Shown here one piece after another: positions 1-7,394 of a stretch of DNA of 25,692 nt. The first letter of the stretch is position 1; every line of letters starts with the position of its first letter. The notes beneath the pieces were generated by a model that saw nothing but the letters and a program-made list of their open reading frames with translations, ran no database searches and was not told the origin of the DNA. The stretch is taken from assembly GCA_964462135.1 (NCBI GenBank), contig CAYWWK010000029.1, positions 1 to 25,692 on the forward strand, read 5' to 3'. Source of the DNA: MGBC163016 sp964462135. GTDB lineage: Bacteria > Actinomycetota > Coriobacteriia > Coriobacteriales > Eggerthellaceae. The translations under genes were made by a program, and so were the position numbers.

Positions 1-149
1 GCGTTTCCATACTTATGGAACCTTCCCGCATGCGCGAACATGCGGTCTTACAAGCACGCCTCCCATACATATATATGTAATGGTTGGCAACCCTCTGAAC
101 TATCCCTAGCTAGTCCAGAAAGCCGCTTGGAAGCCAAATAGAGGCAGCC
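1..149. promoter_or_regulatory. Non-coding upstream region with three inverted repeats
   Basis: No convincing gene is visible here. Three perfect inverted repeats occur in the first 80 bases: TTCCATA/TATGGAA (5-11 and 14-20), CCGCATG/CATGCGG with a 6-nt loop (26-32 and 39-45), and the 14-bp palindrome TACATATATATGTA (66-79). They lie upstream of the LuxR-type gene and could be operators, or one could belong to the end of a gene left of the window. Function is inferred; only the symmetry is seen. Confidence 0.35.
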
Positions 150-177
150 TTGGCTGCGACTGGTTACGAAATATAAA
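150..177 (+). promoter_or_regulatory. Candidate sigma-70-type promoter of the LuxR-family gene
   Basis: A -35-like TTGGCT (150-155) is followed after 16 nt by a -10-like TATAAA (172-177). This predicts an untranslated leader of roughly 130 nt before the TTG start at 317. An AGGAGG at 179-184 is not followed by a start codon at a usable distance, so it does not mark another gene. The promoter is judged by eye only. Confidence 0.4.
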
Positions 178-316
178 CAGGAGGGTGAAAATCAGGTCGT
201 ATCATCAGTTTGTAATTAGGTTTCCAAGTCTCATACCCGCGGGTTGATTTTTGGATCAGGCATTTCTATAATGCCTGTTCGAGCGCTTGTTATCTTCTCA
301 ACCCGAAAGGCAAGAC

Positions 317-2173
317 TTGACGGCTTCAGAACCTCGCATCACCCTGAGCATCAAACGAAGTGCCGATGGTTCTCGGGCCACCGGAGAGCTCAATTCCCTT
401 TCTCTCGGATTCGGCACATTCCAAGTATGGCTGTATATGGCCGTTTACAATTCAGTCAAGATGTTCAACGAGTCCACACTGTTCCCTTCATTCCCTTACC
501 TTCCCGCTGATCTTGCCTCTCCTGTCTTGGTTTCATTTCTCCTCGTGGGAGGCCTGAGCCTTATCATCCTGGGAGCTACCAATCAGTTGCTCCTGCGCTT
601 CTATGTCAGCAAGCGTGCACTGTTCACGGCCACCATGTGCTGTTGCATCGGTACGCTTTTGCTCTATACCGGCAATGCGCCAGGTATCGGGAGCGTCATG
701 GCCATCGTTGCGGGAGCGGTCATGGGGCTCGGATCGAGTCTCCTGTTCGTCATCTGGGGCACCACGTTCGCTCGATTCCAGTTCGCCACCATCGTCCTCA
801 ACACCTCCATTGCCTATGTCGTGGGTATCGGCATCTCGGTCATCTGCGCAAACTGGGTACCCTCTCCTATCAGTGGGATAATCACCGTGCTTCTTCCACT
901 GGTGTCAATGCCCATCCTACTCAAGCTGATTCCCAAACCCTATTACCAGCGCCATGAGGAGCCCATCTTCCACCCCCTCTCCGCCAACGAGGTGAACGAG
1001 GCATCCTTCCTCGTCAGGTTCGGCTTCCCCGTCATCATCGTCGGCATCACGCTGGGAGCCTTGCGAAGCGTCTGCATAGGCGAGGTGCTCCCTTCAGGCA
1101 GCCTCACCATCCAGTTGGTGTTCGGAGCCTCCTGCTTCGGTTCCCTGGTTATCTACATCATGGCCATTGCACTCACGAAACGTGACCTGTTCTGGGATAC
1201 GCTCTTCCGTGTGGTCATGCCGGTCACCATGGCTGGCATCGCCAGCATAGCGCTGCTTCCCGGCAGCTTCGAGGTTCTTGCCTCCTTCTTCGTCTCCATG
1301 GGCTACATCTGCCTTGAGATCATGTTCTGGGTCTTCTTCGCAGGCATATCGCAGCAATTCAGGATATCTCCCGTGTTCATGTTCGGTATCGGGCGGGGCA
1401 TCCTGGAACTGGGCAGCATTGCGGGCTCCCTGGTGACCACGAACACCTTCGAGGTGGGCATCTCTGATACGGGCCTGGCTCAGATGTGCTTGATGCTGGC
1501 TGTGCTGCTGTCTGTCGGCTATGCATTCCTGCCGCGCTACCGCGAGATCAAGGCCCTCATCACCGACAGGCGCCCTGATCACATCAAGCATGAGGCACCC
1601 GTGCAGATGTGGGACAGCAATTCCTCAGGAAGCGCGGTTGCCACAGGGCTCACGGCCACGGGCACCATCGGAGCCTTTGGTGGCACAACGGTGTTCGCCC
1701 CCATCGTCAACACCACAGCACCCCTCAATGTTGCGGAAACCCAAGAGGGGTCCGCGGCATCGGAGACCGATGTGCATGACGACGAGGAGAGCGAAGAGGA
1801 GAAGGGCAGCTTCCGGAGACGCTGCGATGAGCTCTCAGAGCAATACCTGCTCTCCAACCGCGAGAAGGAAGTCCTCCTCATCCTTGCCAAGGGGCACAAT
1901 GCCGGCTTCATCCAAGAGCAGCTCTGCGTTTCGAAGAGCACGGCGAAGACGCATATCAACCACATCTACAAGAAGATGGACATCCATACCCAGCAAGAGC
2001 TCTTGAAGATGGTGGAGGACAGGCCCCGCCTATCCAAGCGCAAGCAGAAGGCGGCTGCGAAAGAGGCTGCTGCGACCAAAGAGAACGATGAGGCAGCCAG
2101 CGCCTCCAAAGGCGAAGACCGCCCCAAAGGACGGTCCAGAAGCCTGCGGGCTGACATCTTCAGCGCCCGGTAG
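317..2173 (+). CDS. LuxR-family regulator with multi-pass membrane sensor domain
   Basis: Predicted membrane-anchored transcription regulator of 618 residues. Roughly residues 30-430 are a chain of hydrophobic segments resembling the 12-helix transporter-like domain found in the large LuxR paralogue family of Coriobacteriia. A charged linker rich in Asp and Glu follows, then a GerE/LuxR helix-turn-helix at about 506-567, with the typical LSNREKEVL and STAKTHINHIYKKM stretches. Unusually, some 51 residues rich in Ala, Lys and Glu follow the helix-turn-helix, which normally ends such proteins. I chose the TTG at 317 because AAAGG lies 6 nt upstream; a TTG at 287 is possible. The ligand is unknown. 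The gene stands alone, convergent with serA. Related proteins often control a nearby respiratory reductase, but none is adjacent here. Confidence 0.85.
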   Translation: MTASEPRITLSIKRSADGSRATGELNSLSLGFGTFQVWLYMAVYNSVKMFNESTLFPSFPYLPADLASPVLVSFLLVGGLSLIILGATNQLLLRFYVSKRALFTATMCCCIGTLLLYTGNAPGIGSVMAIVAGAVMGLGSSLLFVIWGTTFARFQFATIVLNTSIAYVVGIGISVICANWVPSPISGIITVLLPLVSMPILLKLIPKPYYQRHEEPIFHPLSANEVNEASFLVRFGFPVIIVGITLGALRSVCIGEVLPSGSLTIQLVFGASCFGSLVIYIMAIALTKRDLFWDTLFRVVMPVTMAGIASIALLPGSFEVLASFFVSMGYICLEIMFWVFFAGISQQFRISPVFMFGIGRGILELGSIAGSLVTTNTFEVGISDTGLAQMCLMLAVLLSVGYAFLPRYREIKALITDRRPDHIKHEAPVQMWDSNSSGSAVATGLTATGTIGAFGGTTVFAPIVNTTAPLNVAETQEGSAASETDVHDDEESEEEKGSFRRRCDELSEQYLLSNREKEVLLILAKGHNAGFIQEQLCVSKSTAKTHINHIYKKMDIHTQQELLKMVEDRPRLSKRKQKAAAKEAAATKENDEAASASKGEDRPKGRSRSLRADIFSAR

Positions 2174-2183
2174 TATTTTTGTT

Positions 2184-2297
2184 GGGCGGATTGAGAATCC
2201 GCCCCTACGAAGCGGGACAGTATCAACATCCCCATTGTCCCGAGAGGTTGTTCTGGTTGATCGCAGGCTAAAGCCTGCGCTACAAGCCTTCGCTACG
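2184..2297. repeat. Short palindromic repeats (REP-like), cluster 1
   Basis: The convergent gap between the LuxR gene and serA holds a 9-bp hairpin GGGCGGATT/AATCCGCCC (2184-2192, 2196-2204) followed by CTACG, and a second hairpin CGCAGGCT/AGCCTGCG with a 2-nt loop (2262-2269, 2272-2279) followed by CTAC. A half-copy, AGCCTTCGCTACG, lies at 2285-2297. Neither hairpin has a downstream T-run, so they are not classic intrinsic terminators. Related copies lie at 7261-7394 and 12619-12748. Confidence 0.7.
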
Positions 2298-2305
2298 AGG
2301 ATGCT

Positions 2306-3223
2306 CTACAGGTTCACGCAGTGGTTCTTCGTGCCGTCTGCCAGGTAATCCATGACCTCATTCACTGCCATGACCGCACAGTTGTCCTCCGCCTCAGCGG
2401 TGGATGCGCCCAGGTGCGGGATGACGATGGCGCGTTCCATCTTCACCACGGCAGGATTCGCGAAGTCGGTCACATAGCGGGAGACCTTGCCGCTTTCCAG
2501 CGCGCTTGCCATGGCCTCATCATTGACCAGAGAATCCCGAGAGAAGTTCAGGAACACCACACCGTCCTTCATCTGGCTGATAGCCTGATCATCGATCATG
2601 CCTTTGGTATCACCAGTGGCAGGCACATGGATGGTGATGTAGTCCGCATCCTTGTACAGATCATCAAGCGAGGTCACGAACGTCATATCCGCAGAGATGT
2701 CAGCCGCACGAGCAGCATCCAGGAACGGGTCATAGCCGATGACATCCATGCCCAATGCTTCAGCTGCGTTCACCACCAAGCGCCCGATGGCACCCAGCCC
2801 GATGACGCCAAGCGTCTTGCCGGATATCTCACCGCCTGCGAATGCCTTCTTCGCCTTTTCGGCGGACTTGCCCACGTTGTCGTCATCAGCATTGTCGGCC
2901 ACCCACTGGATGCCACCGATGATGTCACGGGAAGCCAGCAGCATACCGGCCAGGACGAGTTCCTTCACGGCATTCGCGTTGGCGCCCGGAGTATTGAAAA
3001 CGGGGATGCCCGCCTCTGCCAGTTTGTCCAAAGGAATGTTGTTCACACCGGCCCCAGCCCGTGCAACGGCCTTCAGGTTCTTCGGAATGTCCATCTCGTG
3101 CATGTTCGCTGAACGCACGAGGATGACATCGGCCTCATCCACGTTGTCAGTCAGTTGGTATTCGTCGGTCAAGAGGTCCAAGCCCTTGGCAGAGATGTTG
3201 TTGAGGCAATGCACGTTATACAT
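2306..3223 (-). CDS. serA: D-3-phosphoglycerate dehydrogenase, short type
   Basis: NAD-dependent 2-hydroxyacid dehydrogenase, probably the first enzyme of serine synthesis, oxidising 3-phosphoglycerate in the cytosol. The 305-residue protein has the Rossmann motif GLGAIG at 142-147, the catalytic arginine in NFSRDSLV (Arg229) and the histidine in HLGASTAEAED (His270). It lacks the C-terminal ACT domain of long SerA, so it is not expected to show classic serine feedback inhibition. The usual Asp-x-x-Glu segment carrying the catalytic glutamate reads TDFANP, as I recall for other short SerA proteins. The ATG at 3223 is preferred because AAGGA lies 7 nt upstream; an ATG at 3247 also exists. A -10-like TATCAT (minus strand, 3261-3256) could be its promoter. 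Another 2-hydroxyacid substrate cannot be excluded. Confidence 0.85.
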   Translation of the reverse strand: MYNVHCLNNISAKGLDLLTDEYQLTDNVDEADVILVRSANMHEMDIPKNLKAVARAGAGVNNIPLDKLAEAGIPVFNTPGANANAVKELVLAGMLLASRDIIGGIQWVADNADDDNVGKSAEKAKKAFAGGEISGKTLGVIGLGAIGRLVVNAAEALGMDVIGYDPFLDAARAADISADMTFVTSLDDLYKDADYITIHVPATGDTKGMIDDQAISQMKDGVVFLNFSRDSLVNDEAMASALESGKVSRYVTDFANPAVVKMERAIVIPHLGASTAEAEDNCAVMAVNEVMDYLADGTKNHCVNL

Positions 3224-3325
3224 GAGGATTTCCTTTCGATCAGCCATTCGAGGAGATGATACCCCAAGAAGCGTGGCTCAACCGCGAATGCAATGCAAGC
3301 GGGACGAAAGCGGGCCCCTGAGAGA

Positions 3326-3985
3326 TCATACCTGGACAGCGTCTTCAGGTGGGATGCGGAAGAGCGTCTGCAGGAAGTCCTTGTCGCGTGCGAGGACCTC
3401 ACGCAGGCTGTAGCTCATCTGATTGTCATAGCTGCCCTTGTCAGCCGGCACGCCCTGGGCGTTCATGCCCAACCCTTGGGCAATGGCCAGTGCTCGATAG
3501 AGGTGATAGGCTTGGGTGACGATCATGAGATCATCGATCCCGTAGGTGTATTTCGCCCGATAGACCGAAGCATAGGTGTCATATCCGGCATGATCGACGA
3601 TGATGGCATCGGCAGGGACACCCAGCTTGATGCAGTAGTCCTTCATGGCATCGGATTCGTTGTAGTGGGCATCCCTGTTGTCTCCGCTCACGATCACTGA
3701 ATCCGCTGCGCCCGCAAGGTACAGATCAGCCGCCACCTCAAGGCGGTCCGCCAAGATGTCAGAAGGGGTGCCGTCAGCGTATACCGAAGCTCCCAGCACA
3801 AGCACCGCCTGGGCGTGTTCGCCCGCTTCCTTGATCTGCGCGATGGTGTGCACATCGCCGCGGGTGGATGCCAGCATGTATGCACTCACCGAAGCGGAGA
3901 AGGCGGCGAAGATAACCGCCACCCCCACGAGAGCTATGATGACGCGTCGGAGGATTCCTTTGGATGATCCCTTTGTGCGTGACAC
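3326..3985 (-). CDS. SanA/YdcF-like DUF218 membrane protein
   Basis: Protein of 219 residues with one N-terminal membrane segment at about 14-36 and an extracytoplasmic DUF218 domain. Family features are VLVLGASVYADGTPSDIL and SGDNRDAHYNESDAM, followed by a HAGYDTYASV segment and the VTQAYHLYRAL stretch. E. coli SanA, in the same family, affects envelope permeability to vancomycin; the biochemical activity is not settled. The gene begins with GTG immediately after the leuS stop codon, with no gap, and its likely ribosome site (GGTGG) lies inside the last leuS codons. Translation is therefore probably coupled to LeuS. The functional link to leucyl-tRNA synthesis is not obvious, and the pairing may just be shared transcription. 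Confidence 0.82.
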   Translation of the reverse strand: MSRTKGSSKGILRRVIIALVGVAVIFAAFSASVSAYMLASTRGDVHTIAQIKEAGEHAQAVLVLGASVYADGTPSDILADRLEVAADLYLAGAADSVIVSGDNRDAHYNESDAMKDYCIKLGVPADAIIVDHAGYDTYASVYRAKYTYGIDDLMIVTQAYHLYRALAIAQGLGMNAQGVPADKGSYDNQMSYSLREVLARDKDFLQTLFRIPPEDAVQV

Positions 3986-6544
3986 CTACTTGACCACCAA
4001 GTTCACCAAACGCTTGGGAACGACGATCTCCTTGACCACGGTCTTGCCTGCAAGGGCGCCTGCCACGACTTCGCGCGCAGCGCTCAAGATGTCCGCTTCA
4101 GGAGCCTCTGCGGAAACGGTGACGTGCGCCTTGACCTTGCCGTTGATCTGCACCGCCAGTTCCACTTCATCTGCTGACGCCTCCGCAGGGTCGAAGGTGG
4201 GCCACGGCTGCTCATGAACCGAGGTGTCATGCCCCAGAGCAGTCTGCCAGAGCTCCTCTGCCATGTGAGGCGCAATGGGCGCCAAGAGCTTCACGAGCGT
4301 CTCAGCCACATCAGTGCACAGTGGACCGCCGGTCTGGCAGTTCACGCGGTGATCAGCATCACGCAGGTGCAGAAACGCACCAGCGGCATTCGTGAGTTCC
4401 ATGATGGCAGCCAAAGCCGTGTTGAAGTTGTTGCGATTGAAGTCCTCAGACACCTTCCCCACCACACGATGGCGCTCACGCTTCATGGCCATGGCCAGAT
4501 CATGGGCCTTCGAAGCATCGGCATCTGGGTCGAAAAGCGTGTCCTCATCCGCCTTGCCCACCAGATCGAACACGATGCGCCAGACGCGGTTCAAGAACTT
4601 CAGCATGCTGGGAACCACATCGTCGTTCCACAGCTTTTCCTTGTCCGGCGGCCCCATGAACAGCATGGCGGCCCGCACGGCATCTGCACCATAGCTGGCT
4701 ATCATCTCTTCAGGTGAAACGACATTGCCCTTCGACTTGCTCATCACCTCGCCATGGGAATCAAGCACCATGCCCTGGCAGAGCAGATTCGTGAATGGCT
4801 CATCGAAATCGAGCATGTCGGCATCGCGAAGCACCTTCGTGAAGAAGCGGCTGTAGAGCAGATGCAGGATGGCGTGTTCGATGCCACCGATGTACTGATC
4901 GACGGGCATCCAGGCATTGGCCTTCTTCGGGTCGAAGGGCGCATGCACGTTGTGCGGGTCGGTGTAGCGCATGTAATACCAGCTTGAGCACGTGAACGTG
5001 TCCATGGTGTCCGTCTCGCGCTTGGCAGCGCCACCGCAGACCGGGCAGGTGGTGTTGACGAAGGCAGCATGGGTGGCCAGCGTCTCACCCGCTCCCAGAT
5101 CGATATCCTCTGGCAAGCGCACTGGCAGATCCTCTTCGGGTACAGGAACCACACCACATGTAGGACAATGGATGGCGGGAATGGGGTTGCCCCAGTAGCG
5201 CTGGCGACTGATCAGCCAATCACGCAGACGGTATTCCGTAGTTCGCTTGCCCTTGCCAGCATCTTCCAAGGCCTTGACGATGGCTGCCTCAGCCGGCGAA
5301 TGCTTGCCACCCACCATGCCGGTATACGGCCCGCTTTGCACCAAAATGCCTTCGGCGGCGAAAGCCTCAGGCCAATCAACGGAAGTGACTTCGCGATCAC
5401 GCACATCCTTCAGCTGGTCGTATTGCGGATCATCCTTGGGAAGGATGATGGGGATGATGGGCAGGTCGTACTTGCGCGCGAATTCGAAGTCGCGCTGGTC
5501 GCCGCAGGGCACCGCCATGACCGCACCGGTGCCATAGTCAGCCACCACGTAGTCAGCCACCCAAACCGGCACCTGTTCTCCGTTTACAGGATTGATGACA
5601 TAGCGCCCCGTGAACTCACCGTGCTTTTCATGGTCTCCCTGAGCACGCTCGACCGCGCTCACCTTCTTGGAGGCCTCAACCAGCGCCATCACTGGCTTCT
5701 CGTACTCCGTTCCACGCACCAGGTCAGCCACACCCGCATACTCAGGCGCCAACACGAAGAAGCTGCAGCCGAAAAGCGTATCGGCACGCGTGGTGAACAC
5801 GGTGATGACCTCATCGGTGGGCTGTCCATCAAGCCCCACTACCGTGAAGTCCACATTCGCTCCCTCTGACTTGCCGATCCAGTTCGCCTGCTGCTGCTTC
5901 ACGTTCTCTGGCCATCCAGTCAACTGGTCAAGGTCTTGCAGCAGCTCTTCAGCATAGTCGGTGATCTTGAAGTACCATTGGGTGAGGTTGCGCTTCTCGA
6001 CCTCAGTGCTGCACCGCCAGCAACGCCCGTCGATCACCTGCTCATTCGCCAGCACGGTGCCGCAGCCTTCACACCAGTTCACCGGGGAATCCTTGCGTTC
6101 CACCAAACCGCGCTTCCAGAACTCCAGGAAGATCCATTGGCCCCATCGGTAGTACTCAGGATCACATGCCACGACGGTCCGATCCCAATCATAGGAGAAA
6201 CCCATGCGCTTGAATGAGGCGCGCTGGGTGTCGATGTTCTCGTAGGTCCACTTCGCCGGATGGGAATGATGCTTGATGGCGGCGTTCTCAGCAGGCAGCC
6301 CGAAGGCATCCCAGCCCATGGGATGCAGCACGTTGTATCCATTCATGCGTGAATAACGCGCGACGACATCCCCATAGGTGTAGTTGCTCACATGACCCAT
6401 ATGGATGTCCCCCGAAGGGTAGGGGAACATCTCCAACACGTATTTCCGCGGCTTGTCTGATGACTCATCCACGGCATAGGTGCCACGTTCCTCCCATTGC
6501 AGCTGGACACGCGGCTCTATCTCATGCGGGTTGTACTCTTTCAT
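3986..6544 (-). CDS. leuS: Leucyl-tRNA synthetase
   Basis: Class I aminoacyl-tRNA synthetase charging tRNA-Leu with leucine in the cytosol. The 852-residue length is normal for bacteria. The HIGH motif appears as HMGH (48-51) within FPYPSGDIHMGH, and the KMSKS loop as VMSKS (600-604). Between them are Cys pairs of the zinc module (CEGCG and CWRC), the editing domain with TVFTTRADTLFG, and a second Cys pair group (CPTC, CPVC). The C-terminal anticodon-binding and tail domains are present (VQINGKVKAH). The start has GAGGA 7 nt upstream. It is divergent from engB and cotranscribed with the SanA-like gene downstream. No T-box leader fits in the short upstream region. Confidence 0.98.
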   Translation of the reverse strand: MKEYNPHEIEPRVQLQWEERGTYAVDESSDKPRKYVLEMFPYPSGDIHMGHVSNYTYGDVVARYSRMNGYNVLHPMGWDAFGLPAENAAIKHHSHPAKWTYENIDTQRASFKRMGFSYDWDRTVVACDPEYYRWGQWIFLEFWKRGLVERKDSPVNWCEGCGTVLANEQVIDGRCWRCSTEVEKRNLTQWYFKITDYAEELLQDLDQLTGWPENVKQQQANWIGKSEGANVDFTVVGLDGQPTDEVITVFTTRADTLFGCSFFVLAPEYAGVADLVRGTEYEKPVMALVEASKKVSAVERAQGDHEKHGEFTGRYVINPVNGEQVPVWVADYVVADYGTGAVMAVPCGDQRDFEFARKYDLPIIPIILPKDDPQYDQLKDVRDREVTSVDWPEAFAAEGILVQSGPYTGMVGGKHSPAEAAIVKALEDAGKGKRTTEYRLRDWLISRQRYWGNPIPAIHCPTCGVVPVPEEDLPVRLPEDIDLGAGETLATHAAFVNTTCPVCGGAAKRETDTMDTFTCSSWYYMRYTDPHNVHAPFDPKKANAWMPVDQYIGGIEHAILHLLYSRFFTKVLRDADMLDFDEPFTNLLCQGMVLDSHGEVMSKSKGNVVSPEEMIASYGADAVRAAMLFMGPPDKEKLWNDDVVPSMLKFLNRVWRIVFDLVGKADEDTLFDPDADASKAHDLAMAMKRERHRVVGKVSEDFNRNNFNTALAAIMELTNAAGAFLHLRDADHRVNCQTGGPLCTDVAETLVKLLAPIAPHMAEELWQTALGHDTSVHEQPWPTFDPAEASADEVELAVQINGKVKAHVTVSAEAPEADILSAAREVVAGALAGKTVVKEIVVPKRLVNLVVK

Positions 6545-6583
6545 AGGACTTCCTCAACTCAGGCAGATAAAATGTGTGGGAAC

Positions 6584-6610
6584 ATTATAGCGGCGCACGT
6601 TTGACCGCAA
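6584..6610 (-). promoter_or_regulatory. Candidate leuS promoter
   Basis: On the minus strand a perfect -10 TATAAT lies at 6589-6584. The -35 is poor: the best TTG-containing hexamer, TTGCGG (6610-6605), is only 15 nt away. The position suits a leuS transcript with a leader of about 35 nt. The engB promoter must lie in the same 85-bp divergent gap, but I could not place it. Confidence 0.4.
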
Positions 6611-6629
6611 CGAAGAAACAGGGGCCTGC

Positions 6630-7220
6630 ATGAACTTCCACAAAGCAGCATTCAAGGCAGCCTATGGCACCGAAGCGCAGCTTCCTGAAAGCCTGCGACC
6701 CGAGGTGTCGTTCGCAGGACGTTCGAACGTGGGGAAGTCCTCGCTTCTGAACAAGCTCATGTTCCGAAAGGGCTTGGCGAAGGTATCTTCCACGCCAGGA
6801 AAGACGGCCACGGTGAACTTCTACGATGTTGACGGCATCGATCTGGTTGACCTGCCTGGCTATGGTTATGCCAAGGTATCCAAATCAGAATTGGACCGAT
6901 GGGCCGATCTCATCGAAGGGTACTTCAATCAGGAACGCCAGTTCGCCCTGGTAGTGAGCCTCATCGACATCCGTCACGATCCCAGCGCCTTGGACCGCAA
7001 CATGGTTGAGTTCCTGAAAGATGCCGAATTGCCCTTCGCCATTGCGCTCACCAAGGCCGACAAGCTCTCCAAACAGAAGGCGAACACGCAGAAACAGCGA
7101 TTGGCGAAGGCCTTGGAGCTGCCAAAGGGAACGCCCGTCATTCTCACCTCAGCCGAGGCAGGCACGGGCATTGACGAACTGCGTCGATTGATCAGCGAAC
7201 GCACTCTTCAGCACCCGTGA
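6630..7220 (+). CDS. engB: Ribosome-assembly GTPase EngB (YsxC/YihA)
   Basis: Small TrmE-Era-like GTPase needed for large-subunit ribosome assembly. All G motifs are visible in the 196-residue protein: G1 GRSNVGKS (30-37), G2 around STPGKTATVNFY, G3 DLPGYGYA, G4 TKAD and G5 SAEAGTG. The length matches the family. It is a monocistronic-looking gene divergent from leuS, followed by a gap of palindromic repeats before the convergent IMP dehydrogenase gene. The ATG at 6630 has an AGGGG-like ribosome site a few bases upstream. Confidence 0.96.
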   Translation: MNFHKAAFKAAYGTEAQLPESLRPEVSFAGRSNVGKSSLLNKLMFRKGLAKVSSTPGKTATVNFYDVDGIDLVDLPGYGYAKVSKSELDRWADLIEGYFNQERQFALVVSLIDIRHDPSALDRNMVEFLKDAELPFAIALTKADKLSKQKANTQKQRLAKALELPKGTPVILTSAEAGTGIDELRRLISERTLQHP

Positions 7221-7260
7221 CGGAAGATTGCAATAAAAGCCCTGATCCTATCCTGTTTTT

Positions 7261-7394
7261 CGCAGGCTAAAGCCTGCGCTACGGGCCTGCGCCTGTGAGG
7301 CAACCTTGCAAGTTCGTATCCAGGTGGAGCAAGCCGCCGCTGCGCGGACGGCTTCCGCTACGGGCCTGTGGTACAACCCTGCGCTACGCTACGA
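7261..7394. repeat. Short palindromic repeats (REP-like), cluster 2
   Basis: The convergent gap between engB and the IMP dehydrogenase gene holds hairpin CGCAGGCT/AGCCTGCG (7261-7268, 7271-7278) followed by CTACG. A looser hairpin, AAGCCG/CGGCTT (7331-7336, 7349-7354), follows. The 13-mer CGCTACGGGCCTG occurs twice (7277-7289 and 7356-7368). A further partial copy, GCGCTACGCTACG, starts at 7381 and runs into the IMP dehydrogenase stop codon at 7389-7391. Confidence 0.7.

Noticed and set aside
179..187. AGGAGG-like ribosome site in the LuxR leader
   Set aside because: No start codon lies 5-12 bases downstream; the GTG overlapping it is too close.
2184..2204. Hairpin after the LuxR gene as an intrinsic terminator
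   Set aside because: The T-run precedes the stem and CTACG follows it; it fits the palindromic repeat family better.
3421..3430. Another copy of GATTGTCATA, the motif of the molybdoenzyme promoter
   Set aside because: It lies inside the SanA-like coding sequence, encoding Tyr-Asp-Asn-Gln, with no second repeat; taken as chance.
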